The notes: generated from the letters alone by a model not told the origin. Positions 47,422 to 56,729 are shown, counted from the first letter of the stretch. The stretch is 64,000 nt of DNA from DATAGF01 sp963813355 (GCA_963813355.1 CAWEYS010000029.1:248001-312000); one strand, 5' to 3'. Made by a program: numbers and translations.

Positions 47422-48216
47422 ATGGACCGCGTCGACGTCGCCGGGCTCCGCATCGCCTACGAGCGGGCCGGCTCCGGGGCGCCGCTCGTCCTCCTGCACG
47501 GCTACGTCGGCGACGGCCGGGGGACGTGGCGCCACCAGATCGAGGGTCTCTCCGACGAGTTCACGGTCGTGGCCTGGGACGCGCCGGGCGCCGGGCGATC
47601 GTCCGATCCGCCCGACTCGTTCCGCCTGCCGGACTACGCGGACTGCCTCGCCGCCTTCGTCGACGCGCTCGGCCTGGGGAGGGTCCACCTCGCCGGACTG
47701 TCGTTCGGCGGAGCGCTCGCGCTCGAGCTGTCCCGGCGCCATCCGGCCGTCCCGGCGACGCTGGTGCTCGCCGGCGGCTACGCGGGCTGGGCCGGGTCGC
47801 TGCCTCCCGCCGTCGCGGAGCAGCGCCTGCGCCAGGCCCTGGAGCTGGCGGACGGGACGCCCGACGAGCTGGTGCGCGCGCTGCTCCCGACGCTCTTCTC
47901 CGACTCGGCCGACCCCTCCGCCGTCGCCGGGTTCGCGGCGGCCATGCGCGCGTTCCACCCCGCCGGCCTGCGCGCGATGGCGCACTCGGCCGCGGAGGCC
48001 GACCTGCGCGAGGCGGTCCCGCGCATCGGCGTGCCGACCCTGGTGCTCCACGGCGGCGCGGACGTGCGCTCGCCGCTCGACGTCGCCGAGGCCCTCCACG
48101 CCGCGATCCCGTCGTCGCGGCTCGTCGTCCTCCGCGGCGTCGGCCACGCGAGCTGCGTCGAGGCCCCCGAGCGCTTCAACCGCGAGGTCCGCGCGTTCCT
48201 GCGCGAGCGCGCCTAG
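47422..48216 (+). CDS. Alpha/beta-hydrolase
   Basis: A soluble 264-residue hydrolase. The oxyanion motif LLHGYVGDG, the nucleophile elbow GLSFGG (Ser about residue 93), the acid in LHGGADVRSP and the His in GVGHASCVEAPERF give a complete triad. The overall pattern resembles esterases, lactonases or the pimeloyl/3-oxoadipate-enol-lactonase group. Substrate unknown. Probably co-transcribed with the PPOX gene. Confidence 0.85.
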   Translation: MDRVDVAGLRIAYERAGSGAPLVLLHGYVGDGRGTWRHQIEGLSDEFTVVAWDAPGAGRSSDPPDSFRLPDYADCLAAFVDALGLGRVHLAGLSFGGALALELSRRHPAVPATLVLAGGYAGWAGSLPPAVAEQRLRQALELADGTPDELVRALLPTLFSDSADPSAVAGFAAAMRAFHPAGLRAMAHSAAEADLREAVPRIGVPTLVLHGGADVRSPLDVAEALHAAIPSSRLVVLRGVGHASCVEAPERFNREVRAFLRERA

Positions 48217-48534
48217 TCAGAGGCCGAGAATGAGCGCGAGTGCCTGGTCGACCGCGCGAAGCTCGTCCGTATCGAGGCGTCCCGCCGACCGCCCGAGCCG
48301 CTCCGGATCCACGACCGTCACCTGCTCGACGAGGACGCGCGTCTCGCGCCCCTCCAGGGTGATGACGGGGCGGAAGCTCGACGGTCGGGCGCTCGTGGAC
48401 GTGGGCGCGACGAGGGTGGTGCTGAGCCCGAGGAGCTCGTCGGCCTGCACGACGACGGCGTAGCGGGCGCCGCGCTGCTCGTGCCCTCGGGCGCCCCTGG
48501 GCGCCGGAAGGCGGAACACCTCGCCGCGGACCAC
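48217..48534 (-). CDS. mazF: MazF/PemK-type toxin (endoribonuclease)
   Basis: A 105-residue toxin that would cut mRNA at short sequence motifs. VRGEVFRLPAPRGARGHEQRGARYAVVVQAD is the family opening (given as positions 2-32), and the conserved TSTSARPSSFRPV and VLVEQVTVVDPERL segments follow. It starts with GTG immediately after the antitoxin stop (TGAGTGG), the usual antitoxin-first order. Confidence 0.88.
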   Translation of the reverse strand: MVRGEVFRLPAPRGARGHEQRGARYAVVVQADELLGLSTTLVAPTSTSARPSSFRPVITLEGRETRVLVEQVTVVDPERLGRSAGRLDTDELRAVDQALALILGL

Positions 48535-48780
48535 TCAGTCCGGCGGCGAGGGCGCCAGGCCCGCCATCTGCTCCCGGATGACGCGCATCTCCTCCCGATC
48601 CGCGCGGTCGGCGGCCAGGCTGTCCACCTCCTCGCGGATCGCCGACCGGACACGCCGCCGTGCGGCGGCCTCCCGCAGCGCCAGGCGCACGGCCTCCGAG
48701 TCGGTCAGGCCGCCGGCCCGGACGACGTCGAGCGCCGCCGCGGAGGAATCGTCGAGCCTGACGTGGAGAGAACGGGACAC
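48535..48780 (-). CDS. Ribbon-helix-helix antitoxin of the MazF pair
   Basis: An 81-residue partner. The N-terminus SRSLHVRLDDSSAAALD followed by GLTDSEAVRLALREAA is a ribbon-helix-helix DNA-binding domain. The C-terminal charged helix would neutralise the toxin. TACGCT ends 6 nt before its GTG (leaderless), and an inverted repeat overlaps that box, so it likely represses its own promoter. Confidence 0.85.
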   Translation of the reverse strand: MSRSLHVRLDDSSAAALDVVRAGGLTDSEAVRLALREAAARRRVRSAIREEVDSLAADRADREEMRVIREQMAGLAPSPPD

Positions 48781-48786
48781 GCCACG

Positions 48787-48808
48787 AGCGTAGCACGATT
48801 CATGCTAC
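48787..48808 (-). promoter_or_regulatory. Toxin-antitoxin promoter with overlapping operator
   Basis: The -10 box TACGCT (48792 to 48787) overlaps one arm of the inverted repeat GTAGCA-7 nt-TGCTAC (48790-48808). Binding by the ribbon-helix-helix antitoxin would block the promoter. Confidence 0.5.
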
Positions 48809-48853
48809 ACGAGCGACGACCCGCGCAGGCGCAGAGCACGAGAGGGGATCCAC

Positions 48854-48859
48854 TAGGTT
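48854..48859 (+). promoter_or_regulatory. -10 box of a possible leaderless promoter for the REC-reductase gene
   Basis: TAGGTT ends 7 nt before the ATG at 48867. Confidence 0.45.
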
Positions 48860-48866
48860 CTGCCGG

Positions 48867-50557
48867 ATGGCGACCCCCCCGGCGGCTCGCGCGCTCATCC
48901 TGGCGGTCGACGACGACCCGGCCGTCGGCCGCGCGATCGAGCGCGACCTGAGGCACCGGTACGGCGCGCGCCATCGCGTCCTGCTGGCGGACTCCGGCGA
49001 GGCGGGGCTCGGCATCGTCGAGCAGATCGTCCGTCGCGGCGAGCCCGTGGCGCTCCTGGTCGCCGACCAGCGCATGCCCGGGATGAGCGGGGTCGAGTTC
49101 CTGGCCCAGGCCTTGCGAGCGGCTCCGGAGGCCAAGCGCGTGCTGCTCACGGCCTACGCCGACACCGAGGCCGCCATCCGGGCGATCAACGAGCTCCGCC
49201 TCGACCACTACCTGATGAAGCCCTGGAGCCCGCCGGAGGCCCGGCTCTACCCGGTGCTCGACGACCTCCTGGAGGACTGGGAGGCGGACTCCGCCGCGCG
49301 GCTCGCCGAGCCGGGCCTGCGGATCGTCGGACATCGGTTCTCCGCGGAGGCGCACGCGGCCCGCGACTTCGTGGCCCGCAACGGCGTCCCCTACCGCTGG
49401 CTCGACATCGCGGACCCCGAGGCGCGCCAGCTCCTGGCCGCCGCCCGGCTGGACGAGGCCCAGCTCCCGGTGCTCGTCTTCGAGGACGGGGAGGCGCTGG
49501 TGCGGCCGTCCCAGGGCGAGATCGCCGCCAGGATCGGCCTGCGCACGGCCGCGGAGCTCCCCTTCTACGACCTCGTCATCCTCGGCGGCGGGCCGGCCGG
49601 TCTGGCGGCGGCGGTCTACGGGGCGTCCGAGGGCCTGCGGACGCTCCTCGTGGAGCGTCACGCGACCGGTGGCCAGGCGGGGCAGAGCTCGCGGATCGAG
49701 AACTACCTCGGGTTTCCGGCGGGCGTCAGCGGGGCCGATCTCGCGCGGCGCGCGACGATCCAGGCGCAGCGCCTGGGCGCGGAGATGCTCACCGCCCGCG
49801 AGGTGCTCTCCATCCGCGAGAACGGCCCGTCGCGGGTGGTCACGCTCGACGGCGGGGCCGAGATCGGCTGTCACAGCGTGCTCATCGCGACGGGGGTCCA
49901 CTACTCCCGGCTCGATGCTCCGGGCGTGGAGGCCCTCACCGGCTCGGGCGTCTACTACGGCGCGTCGCCCGCCGAGGCCGCCGCCGTCGAGGGCGAGGAC
50001 GTCGTCGTCGTGGGCGCGGCGAACTCCGCGGGACAGGCGGCCGTCAACCTCGCCACCCGGGCCCGCCGGGTGGTGATGCTGTGCCGCGCCGACGGGCTCG
50101 AGAAGAGCATGTCCCACTACCTCATCGAGCGGATCCGCTCGCTCGCGAACGTCGAGGTCACGGCCGGGCGCGGTGGTCACGGCGGCCGCGGGCGACGGCC
50201 GGCTCGAGGAGCTGGCGGTCGCCGTCGCGGGACGGGAGGAGCGCCTGTCCGTGACCGCGGCGTTCGTCTTCATCGGCGCGCGACCGCAGACCGACTGGCT
50301 CGGCGACGCCGTCGCGCGCGACGCGGGAGGGTTCATCGTCTCCGGCCCCGGGGTGAAGCGGATCGACGGGCGCCACCGCTGGCGGCTGGAGCGCGATCCC
50401 TTCCCCCTCGAGACCAGCCTGCCGGGCGTCTTCGTGGCCGGGCGACGTCCGCGACCAATCGATCAAGCGCGTGGCGTCGGCGGTCGGCGAGGGCTCGATG
50501 GCGGTGCAGCTCGTGCACCAGTACCTCGGCGGGGTGCTCAGGCCGGTGGCGCGGTGA
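48867..50557 (+). CDS. Response regulator fused to a thioredoxin-reductase-like flavoprotein (two frame breaks)
   Basis: Three parts. Residues 1-125 are a receiver domain with acidic DDD near 18-20, phospho-acceptor in VADQRMPG (about 66) and LLTAYAD. Residues 150-225 form a thioredoxin/glutaredoxin-like segment without a CxxC. The rest is a TrxR-fold FAD/NADPH module with GGGPAGLAAAVYG and ATGGQAGQSSRIENY. Where TrxR has CATC this protein reads YYGAS, so the classical redox disulfide is missing; VVGAANSAGQAAV is the NADPH-side motif. Extra C bases near 50169 and 50443 split the end of the gene into other frames. The histidine kinase downstream overlaps by 4 bp and is the probable partner. 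Confidence 0.87.
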
Positions 50558-51936
50558 CCGTCGACCGCCTGCGCGAGATCCCGATCCTGGAGGGCTTCGA
50601 CGACGAGGAGGTCGCGCGGCTCGCCGCGGCCGGGCACGAGCGCCGCCTCTCGGCGGGCGAGTACCTCTTCTACGAGGGCGAGCGCGCGACCCACTTCCAC
50701 GTCGTGCTGGAGGGCCAGCTGGAGACGACCCGGGAGGTCGCCGGCGAGCAGGTCCTGATGATCAGCCACGGGCCGGGCGGCTTCCTCGGCGCGATGGCGC
50801 TGCTCACGGACACCCCCTACCGCGGGAGCACCTGCGCCGTCGCCGAGACGCTCGTGTTCGAGCTGGACGGGGAGGAACTCCGCCGGCTCGCGTTCACCCA
50901 CCCCTCGCTGCTCCGCAGGTTCCTCCCCGCGATCGAGTCGGTGAGCGGCGCGGTCAAGGGGGTCGAGCGCGACCGCGAGAAGCTGCTGGCGGTGGGCAAG
51001 CTCGCCGCCGGGCTCGCGCACGAGCTGAACAACCCCGCCGCCGCCGCGGCCCGAGCGGCCGCGACGCTGAGCGAGTACGAGCGGCAGCGACAGGCCGCCT
51101 TCGCCGAGATCGCGGGAGCCGGTGCGCCGGCGGAGCAGCTCGCCGCTCTCGGCTCGCTGGGCGCCGAGGCCACCGAGCAGACGGCGCCGGGCGAGCGTCT
51201 CGATCCGCTCGCCCAGAGCGATCGCGAGCAGGAGCTCGGCGAGGCGCTCGCGCAGCGCGGCCTTCCGGACGCGTTCCAGATCGCGTCCGCGCTCACGGAG
51301 GCGAGGCTCGGCCGCGAGTGGGTCGATCGCGTCGCGGCGGGGGTCGGCGACGACCGCCTCGCCGCCGGCCTCCGCTTCCTCGCGGCCTGCGCCGGCACGC
51401 GCGTCGTGCTCGCGGAGCTCGAGGAGGCGACCACGCGCATCGCCAGCCTCGTCGGCGCCGTCAGGAGCTACTCCTACCTCGACCAGGCGCCGCGCCAGAC
51501 GGTCGACATCCACGAGGGGCTCGAGAGCACGCTCTCGCTGCTGGGGCACAAGCTGCGCGCCAAGCAGGTCGAGATCGTCCGCGATCTCGACCCCGGGCTG
51601 CCGGGCGTCGAGGCGTCGGGCTCCGAGCTCAACCAGGTCTGGACGAACCTGATCGACAACGCGGCCGACGCGGTCGGCGCCGACGGCCGCATCACCCTGC
51701 GCACCCGCAGGCAGGGCGAGCGCGTGTGCGTCGAGATCGCCGACAACGGGCCCGGGATCCCCGCCGACCTGCAGGCGCGCGTCTTCGACGCCTTCTTCAC
51801 CACGAAGCCCGTCGATCAGGGCACCGGCCTCGGGCTCGACATCGCCCAGCGCATCGTGGTGCGCCACCACGGCGAGCTGCGACTGCGGTCCGAACCGGGC
51901 GACACCCGCTTCCAGGTGCTGCTGCCCATCCGCTGA
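50554..51936 (+). CDS. Cyclic-nucleotide-binding-domain sensor histidine kinase
   Basis: A soluble 460-residue kinase. Residues 1-130 form a CRP-like cNMP-binding domain (GEYLFYEGERATHFHVVLEGQLE, here about 31-53). The H-box KLAAGLAHELNNP places the phospho-His at about 157. A long helical insert follows. The ATPase domain has WTNLIDNAADAV (N), DNGPGIP (G1), FFTTK (F) and GTGLGLDIA (G2). It is coupled to the receiver-reductase gene by GTGA, forming a two-gene signalling unit without a membrane sensor. The ligand may be a cyclic nucleotide or other small molecule. Confidence 0.9.
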   Translation: MTVDRLREIPILEGFDDEEVARLAAAGHERRLSAGEYLFYEGERATHFHVVLEGQLETTREVAGEQVLMISHGPGGFLGAMALLTDTPYRGSTCAVAETLVFELDGEELRRLAFTHPSLLRRFLPAIESVSGAVKGVERDREKLLAVGKLAAGLAHELNNPAAAAARAAATLSEYERQRQAAFAEIAGAGAPAEQLAALGSLGAEATEQTAPGERLDPLAQSDREQELGEALAQRGLPDAFQIASALTEARLGREWVDRVAAGVGDDRLAAGLRFLAACAGTRVVLAELEEATTRIASLVGAVRSYSYLDQAPRQTVDIHEGLESTLSLLGHKLRAKQVEIVRDLDPGLPGVEASGSELNQVWTNLIDNAADAVGADGRITLRTRRQGERVCVEIADNGPGIPADLQARVFDAFFTTKPVDQGTGLGLDIAQRIVVRHHGELRLRSEPGDTRFQVLLPIR

Positions 51937-51944
51937 GCGGGCCC

Positions 51945-52022
51945 TTGCCGTCGCCCCTCGAGTTCTTCGACGTCGTGAACGACCAGGGCCGCATGGTGGT
52001 GGCGATCCAGCAGCGCCTCTGA
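51945..52022 (+). other. Short coding-like remnant after the kinase
   Basis: A 25-codon frame from a TTG reads PLEFFDVVNDQGRMVVAIQ, which looks protein-like, but there is no good start or ribosome site. It may be the tail of a lost gene or a chance frame. Confidence 0.2.
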
Positions 52023-52075
52023 GGCGCCCGCGCCCGCTTGACGCGGAACCGGCCGGTGGCGGAGGGTTGCTCTGC

Positions 52076-53349
52076 GTGACTCGCCGGCCCTGGATCCCGC
52101 GGCTGCTCGCGCTCGGGGCGGTGCTGCTGCTGCTGGGCGGGGCCCAGGCGGCGAGCGCCGCGACGCCGGGCGGCAAGCAGAGCGCGCAGGCCCCGGCCAT
52201 CGCGGCCGCCGTGCGGGACGCGATGGCGAAGGACCACCTCCGCGCCGTCATCGTCAAGGTCACCCGGGGGAACAAGGTCCTGTTCCGGCGGGCGTTCGGC
52301 ACGTCGATGAACAACGTGCCGGCGACGGCCGACATGAACTTCCGCAACGGCGCCGTCGCCTTCGCCTACCTGGGCACGCTCCTGATGCGCTTCGTGGACG
52401 AGGGGGTGGTCCGGCTCGACGACACGGTCAACCGCTGGATGCCGACCCTGCCCGAGGCCGACACGGTCACGCTGAAGATGCTGGCCAACCAGACGACGGG
52501 GTACCCCGACTTCGAGACCGATCCGGCCTGGAACGCGGCCTGGAACGCCGACCCGTTCCACGTCTTCAGACGTTCCGCGAGCGGCTCGACTACGCCTTCT
52601 CGCGGCCCCTGCAGTTCGCCCCCGGGACGAACTGGAGCTACGCGCACACCAACTTCATGATCCTCGGCAACATCCTCGCCAAGATCGGCGGGAAGCCGCT
52701 CGCGACGCTGCTGCGCCAGAAGGTGCTCGACCCGATGGGCCTCGACCACACCGTGGCGACGACGACGTCCAAGATCCCGCCGCCGGTGCTCCACTCCTTC
52801 AGCTCCGAGCGCCGCGTGCTGCTCGGGATCCCGCCGTCGACCTTCTTCTACGAGGAGGCGACGTTCTGGAACCCGCAGTGGGGCACCCCGATCGGGGCGA
52901 ACCAGACCACGACCATCGACGACATGATCACGACGGCGGTCAAGGTCGGCACCGGCGCCCTGCTCTCGAGGAAGAGCTACCGGGCCATGACCGGCCCCAA
53001 CCTGCTGGGCTTCGGCCAGCCGCTGCCCGTCTGCGAGCCCTCCTGCTTCACCCAGATCCCCATCTACAACTACGGCCTCGGGGTCGTGCGCTCCGGGTCG
53101 TGGATCCTGCAGGACCCGCTCTACTCCGGCTACAGCGCGACGGAGGCGTACCTGCCCTCCGAGAAGGTCGCCATCGCGGCGGTCGTGACCTACCAGCCCA
53201 GCGCCTTCGACTCGCAGGGCAACTACCCGGCCCCCAACTCCAGCGACGCCCTCTTCCAGTCGATCGGGGCCATCGTGGCGCCGAAGGATCCGCCTCCGAC
53301 GCTGCCCCACCCCGGGCCGACTCGCCCTCGTCACGGCGGCCGAGGCTGA
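52076..53349 (+). CDS. Exported beta-lactamase/DD-peptidase-fold protein lacking the SxxK motif (one frame break)
   Basis: A signal peptide (LLALGAVLLLLGGAQAASA) leads to a serine beta-lactamase-like (class C/esterase) fold. The stretch aligned with the usual FRIGSVTK reads FRNGAVAF, so both the nucleophilic Ser and the general-base Lys appear replaced. The YxN position reads YAH. Other family landmarks (DEGVVRLDDTVNRWMP, MLANQTTGY, FAPGTNWSY-TNFMILG) are kept. The frame changes near 52570, where adding one base joins the halves. GTG 52076 has GGAGGG upstream. Likely a binding or pseudo-enzyme, or a variant family with another mechanism. Confidence 0.75.
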
Positions 53350-53382
53350 ATCGCCTGAGCGCTCGGGGCGGGGCGGACGCGG

Positions 53383-53838
53383 CTAGGGCGCGGACTCGGC
53401 CGGCGGCTCGGCGGGCTGTTCGGCGACGGTAACGCCGGTCGCGCCCGCCATCCGCCACGTGGCGTTGAGCGACGACTGCAGGTACGGGTGGTTGGTCGCC
53501 CAGATGAAGCCGAGCAGCACGCCGAGGAACAGCGACGGGACCTCGCTCGGCCCGTCAGCCGCCATCAGCCGCACCGCCTGAGCCCGCTGCGTGGTCGTCA
53601 CCCAGGTCCAGATGGCGGGCACGACGATGATCCCGCCGGGGAAGAGCGCGAGGAGGCTGAGCGCCGGGTCGTTGCCCAGCGGCGCGCCCGCCTCCTGGGA
53701 GTAGTCGCGCATCTCCCGGTTGATCTTGTACCAGTGGACCAGCCCGTAGATCCCAAGGGTCACGACGATCAGGAGCCAGACCCCCAGGGGGCTGCGCTCC
53801 TTCACGTGGGCCGATCCGATCTGCAGTTCCTCCGCCAT
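53383..53838 (-). CDS. DUF4234 membrane protein
   Basis: A 151-residue protein with about three membrane helices. SPLGVWLLIVVTLGIYGLVHWYKINREMRDY is the DUF4234 opening (about residues 16-46). A middle helix IIVVPAIWTWV and a late LFLGVLLGFIWATNHPYLQSSLNATW complete it. Function unknown. Convergent with the beta-lactamase-fold gene. Confidence 0.8.
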   Translation of the reverse strand: MAEELQIGSAHVKERSPLGVWLLIVVTLGIYGLVHWYKINREMRDYSQEAGAPLGNDPALSLLALFPGGIIVVPAIWTWVTTTQRAQAVRLMAADGPSEVPSLFLGVLLGFIWATNHPYLQSSLNATWRMAGATGVTVAEQPAEPPAESAP

Positions 53839-53964
53839 TGCAGCCCCGTTTCATCGAGGTCGGGCCGGGCCGACCCTATCCCGCTCCGCGCGGCTCACGC
53901 CAGAGGCGATCCGCCGAAGCGGGGCGCCTCAGCGCCCGCCCGGCGCAACGCCGACGGTTCGAAG

Positions 53965-54555
53965 CTACTTTCTGGCTACCAGCGTGATGCTGACGACGCC
54001 GTACTTGTCGCACGCCTCGAGGGCGTGCGCGGTGAGGAACTCGTACTCGTTCTCCCGCACCTCCTCGACGTGGAGGCCGGTGTCCTCGATCGCCCCCAGG
54101 TAGCTGTCGCGGGGGATCGCGCCACCGATGCAGGCGGCCCAGAGGTCGGTCTTGCGACGCGTGCGCTCGACCAGCGGCCGCCCGCTGACGATGTCGGCCA
54201 CGGCGAGCCGGCCCCCTGGCCTGGGCAGGCGCGCCGCCTCGGCGAAGACCCGCGCCGGCGGCGCTCGTGATCTGGCTCGCGTACTGGCGGGTACTCCTGC
54301 GCGGTGTCCTCGGCGCCGGCGAACGACTTGGTGAGCTGGTCCTGGACGCTGTCGGTGATCTGCTTCTCGTTCGGCGCCGAGGCGATCGTCGCCCCCGCCG
54401 TGGCGGCATAGCCGGCGGTGAGCAGCGCGCCGAAGATCGACTGGACGATCGCGCCGCCCAGGTCGCGCTGCAGGTCGGCCGTCCCCGAGGCCATGCCGGC
54501 CCGCCTCACCGGGACGGATGGCCGCCGCCAGCTCGTCCTGTGAGAGGGTGCTCAT
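53965..54555 (-). pseudogene. Chimeric remnant: arsM-type methyltransferase ends around an MFS transporter fragment
   Basis: Reading from ATG 54555, which has a GGAG just upstream: a 13-residue start (MSTLSQDELAAAI), then from about 54520 in another frame a DHA2/EmrB-type MFS segment (VRRAGMASGTADLQRDLGGA, then TKSFAGAEDTAQEYP and, after one extra base near 54285, QYASQITSA). At about 54260 it switches to the C-terminal third of an arsenite-methyltransferase-like protein (RVFAEAARLPRPGGRLAVAD, ACIGGAIPRDSYLG), ending at 53965. The SAM-binding half of the methyltransferase is missing. The opening could be the arsM N-terminus, making the MFS piece an internal replacement; that is inference. Confidence 0.65.
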
Positions 54556-54615
54556 TGCTCCTTGGATCGGTTGATGGGCGACGGCGGCGGCTGTCCGGAA
54601 CCAAGGGAGGGTCCG

Positions 54616-54792
54616 ATGGAAGACGCAGCGCTCGAGCGCCGGATGGCCGCGGACGGCTGGACCTGGGATGGCGTGGGCCCGGACGACATCGAGGGCCGGT
54701 TCGTCAAGCCCGGCCACCCCTCGCTGACCATCGAGGACGCGTGGGACTACCTGCAGGGGAGGAAGGACCCCGAAGACGAGCTGCCCGGCTGA
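54616..54792 (+). CDS. Small hypothetical protein
   Basis: A 58-residue protein with ALERRMAADGWTWDGVGPDD, then PGHPSLTIEDAWDYLQGRKDPEDELPG (from about 33 on). No family is recognised. GGGAGG lies 6 nt before the ATG, which supports expression. It sits among gene fragments on the plus strand. Confidence 0.5.
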   Translation: MEDAALERRMAADGWTWDGVGPDDIEGRFVKPGHPSLTIEDAWDYLQGRKDPEDELPG

Positions 54793-54814
54793 GACGCGGG
54801 ACGGAGGCTGAACG

Positions 54815-55030
54815 GTGGCAGCAGGCGACGGCGCTCACAGGTTCGATCACGTCGTGTCGGTGATGTTCGAGAACCGGTCCTTCGACAACCTGCTGGGCTA
54901 CCTGTACGAGCCGGGAGAGGTCGCCGCCTTCGAGGGCGTGGCAGGCCGCGACCTGTCGAACCCGATCCCGAGCTACGCGCCGGGCGCCGAGCGTGGCACC
55001 GTGCCGGTGCACGTGGCGACCTCGAGCTTG
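54815..55030 (+). pseudogene. N-terminal fragment of a phospholipase C/acid phosphatase-family (phosphoesterase) gene
   Basis: The first 70 residues match the start of bacterial phosphoesterase-family enzymes: FDHVVSVMFENRSFDNLLGYL, with the metal-binding Glu-Asn. They continue with GRDLSNPIPSYAPG. After about 55030 the similarity stops abruptly and the frame runs into unrelated sequence, ending at 55270 inside the clcA 3' end. Most of the expected 400-plus residues are absent. Between 55030 and 55190 another frame reads LARLDSILAAHRGESVDLDR, perhaps a piece of a further gene. Confidence 0.65.
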
Positions 55031-55195
55031 CCCGCCTCGATTCGATCCTCGCGGCGCACCGGGGCGAATCCGTCGATCTCGACCGTGCCATGGTCGCCGA
55101 GGTCAAGGCATCGGCGGCCCGGGGCTCGCGGCGGGAGCCGGCCCGTAACTCGAGCCGCGCCCGGCGCGTCCGGACATCGGCCGGTTTCGAAGGCC

Positions 55196-56636
55196 CTACA
55201 ACAAGGGGCCGGACGGCGAGCCGGGCTTGCGGTGCCGTTGCGCCAGCGCCATGAGCAGACCCGAGCCTGAGACGGCGAGGTAGGCAGTGATCACGGCGAT
55301 CGTGACGGGTGCGATCTGCAGGGCGCCGATTTGGGTCGTGATGACGCCGAGCAGGATCAGCGAGAAGGGGGCGGCGACGAGCGATCCCGGGAGGGCGGCG
55401 AACATCGCTGTGAACGCGAGGCCCTCAGGGAGCCCCGGGATCAGCACGTGGGCGGCCACGCCCGCCGTGCCGCCGATGAACAGCATCACGAGGAACGGCC
55501 CACCGATGAAGCCGGTGGCCTCACAGACCGCGAACACGAGGATCTTCGCGAACACGACCGCGATCAACAGGCCGGCGCCGAGCGCCGCCCCGTCGTCGAT
55601 CACGGTCGTGAGCTGATCGGTTCCGGTGAACAGCGTCAACGGCAGCGCCACGCCGACCAGCCCGAACGCGACTCCCCCGATCGTCGAGCGAAGGATCGTC
55701 CGATTGCCGAGACGGGCGGCGAGCCGCGTGACGACCGCGATCGCGACCGCCGTGATCAGCGCGAGCGCCCCGGCGGCCAGGCCCAGGGGAATGGCCGCCA
55801 GCAGCTGCCAGTCCTCGTACTCGAACGACGGCAGCTGCGTAGATCCCGACGAACGTCGACCCCGCGATCGGGAAGTACACCGCGAACGCGACCGACGAGG
55901 CCACCAGACCCCCGACCATCGTCACCAAGAAGCGAGCGGCCCTCGGACGCGCAAGCTCGAGCACGAGAATCGTCGCCAAGATCGGAGACGACAACAGGCC
56001 ACCGTACGCTGCGGACATTCCGGTGAGCGTGTTCGTCGCTCGCATGTCCTCGCTGAGCTTCTTCCGCTCCGAGACCCAGGTTCCCAGCCCGCCCCCCATC
56101 AGCCCCAGCCCCCCCTCCGGTCCGAGGCTCGCACCGCCGGCCAGCGACACCACCGAGACGGCGACCGCCTGTAGGACCGTCGAGGGCTCGACACGCTCGT
56201 CCTTCAGCTCCTGGACGGTGCCGGGCATCTTCACCGGGAGCCGGAACAGCCGCCGAAGCACGCCGACGAGCACCCCGGCCCCCGCGGTCACCGCCACCCA
56301 CCACAGGCTCCCGTCCAACCAGCCGGGGTTCTTCGGAAGCGTGAACCAGAGGTCGGTCCCGACCTCGACCAACCCCAGGAACGCCAAGGCGGCGAACGCG
56401 AGCACGACCCCGAACAACGCCGCATACCCCATCAGCCGCCAGAACCCCGGCGACCGCGCCACCGCGACGACGTCAGAACCCGGCTGCGACCCCTGGCCGG
56501 ATCCGGACGCGAGCGTGCTCACGAGCGAGCGTCTCCGGGCGATCGGCGACGCCACCACCGGGACCCGCCGAGAGAAAAGTCCTGTCAGCTGCGGCATCAG
56601 CGAGACCCTCGTCGTCGTCAGCGCAGTCTGCTCCAC
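55196..56636 (-). CDS. clcA: ClC-family chloride channel/transporter (one frame break)
   Basis: Membrane protein of about 480 residues moving chloride or other anions. It has multiple helices, the selectivity-region block GGASLGPEGGLGLMGGGLG, an LSSPILATILVLELAR helix and, near the end, ATGFIGGPFLVMLFIGGTAG. The second half (LPLTLFTGTDQLTTV onward) is in another frame; removing one base near 55834 joins them. The start is taken as GTG 56636 because TAGGAT ends 7 nt before it; ATG 56597 is an alternative. The gating Glu region (GPEG) is slightly unusual. Confidence 0.87.
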
Positions 56637-56643
56637 GGCGGCG

Positions 56644-56649
56644 ATCCTA
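56644..56649 (-). promoter_or_regulatory. -10 box of a possible leaderless clcA promoter
   Basis: TAGGAT ends 7 nt before GTG 56636 with no ribosome site between. Confidence 0.45.
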
Positions 56650-56729
56650 CTGCCGGCGGGCCCGTCGTCCCCGCACGCCCCGGATCTCAATGCGTTGCGG
56701 CCGACGGACCTGAGGCAAGCCAGAGGGCG

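Noticed and set aside
53922..53937. GGGCGC-CTCA-GCGCCC hairpin as a terminator of the arsM remnant
   Set aside because: Short stem, no T-run, common by chance at this GC content.
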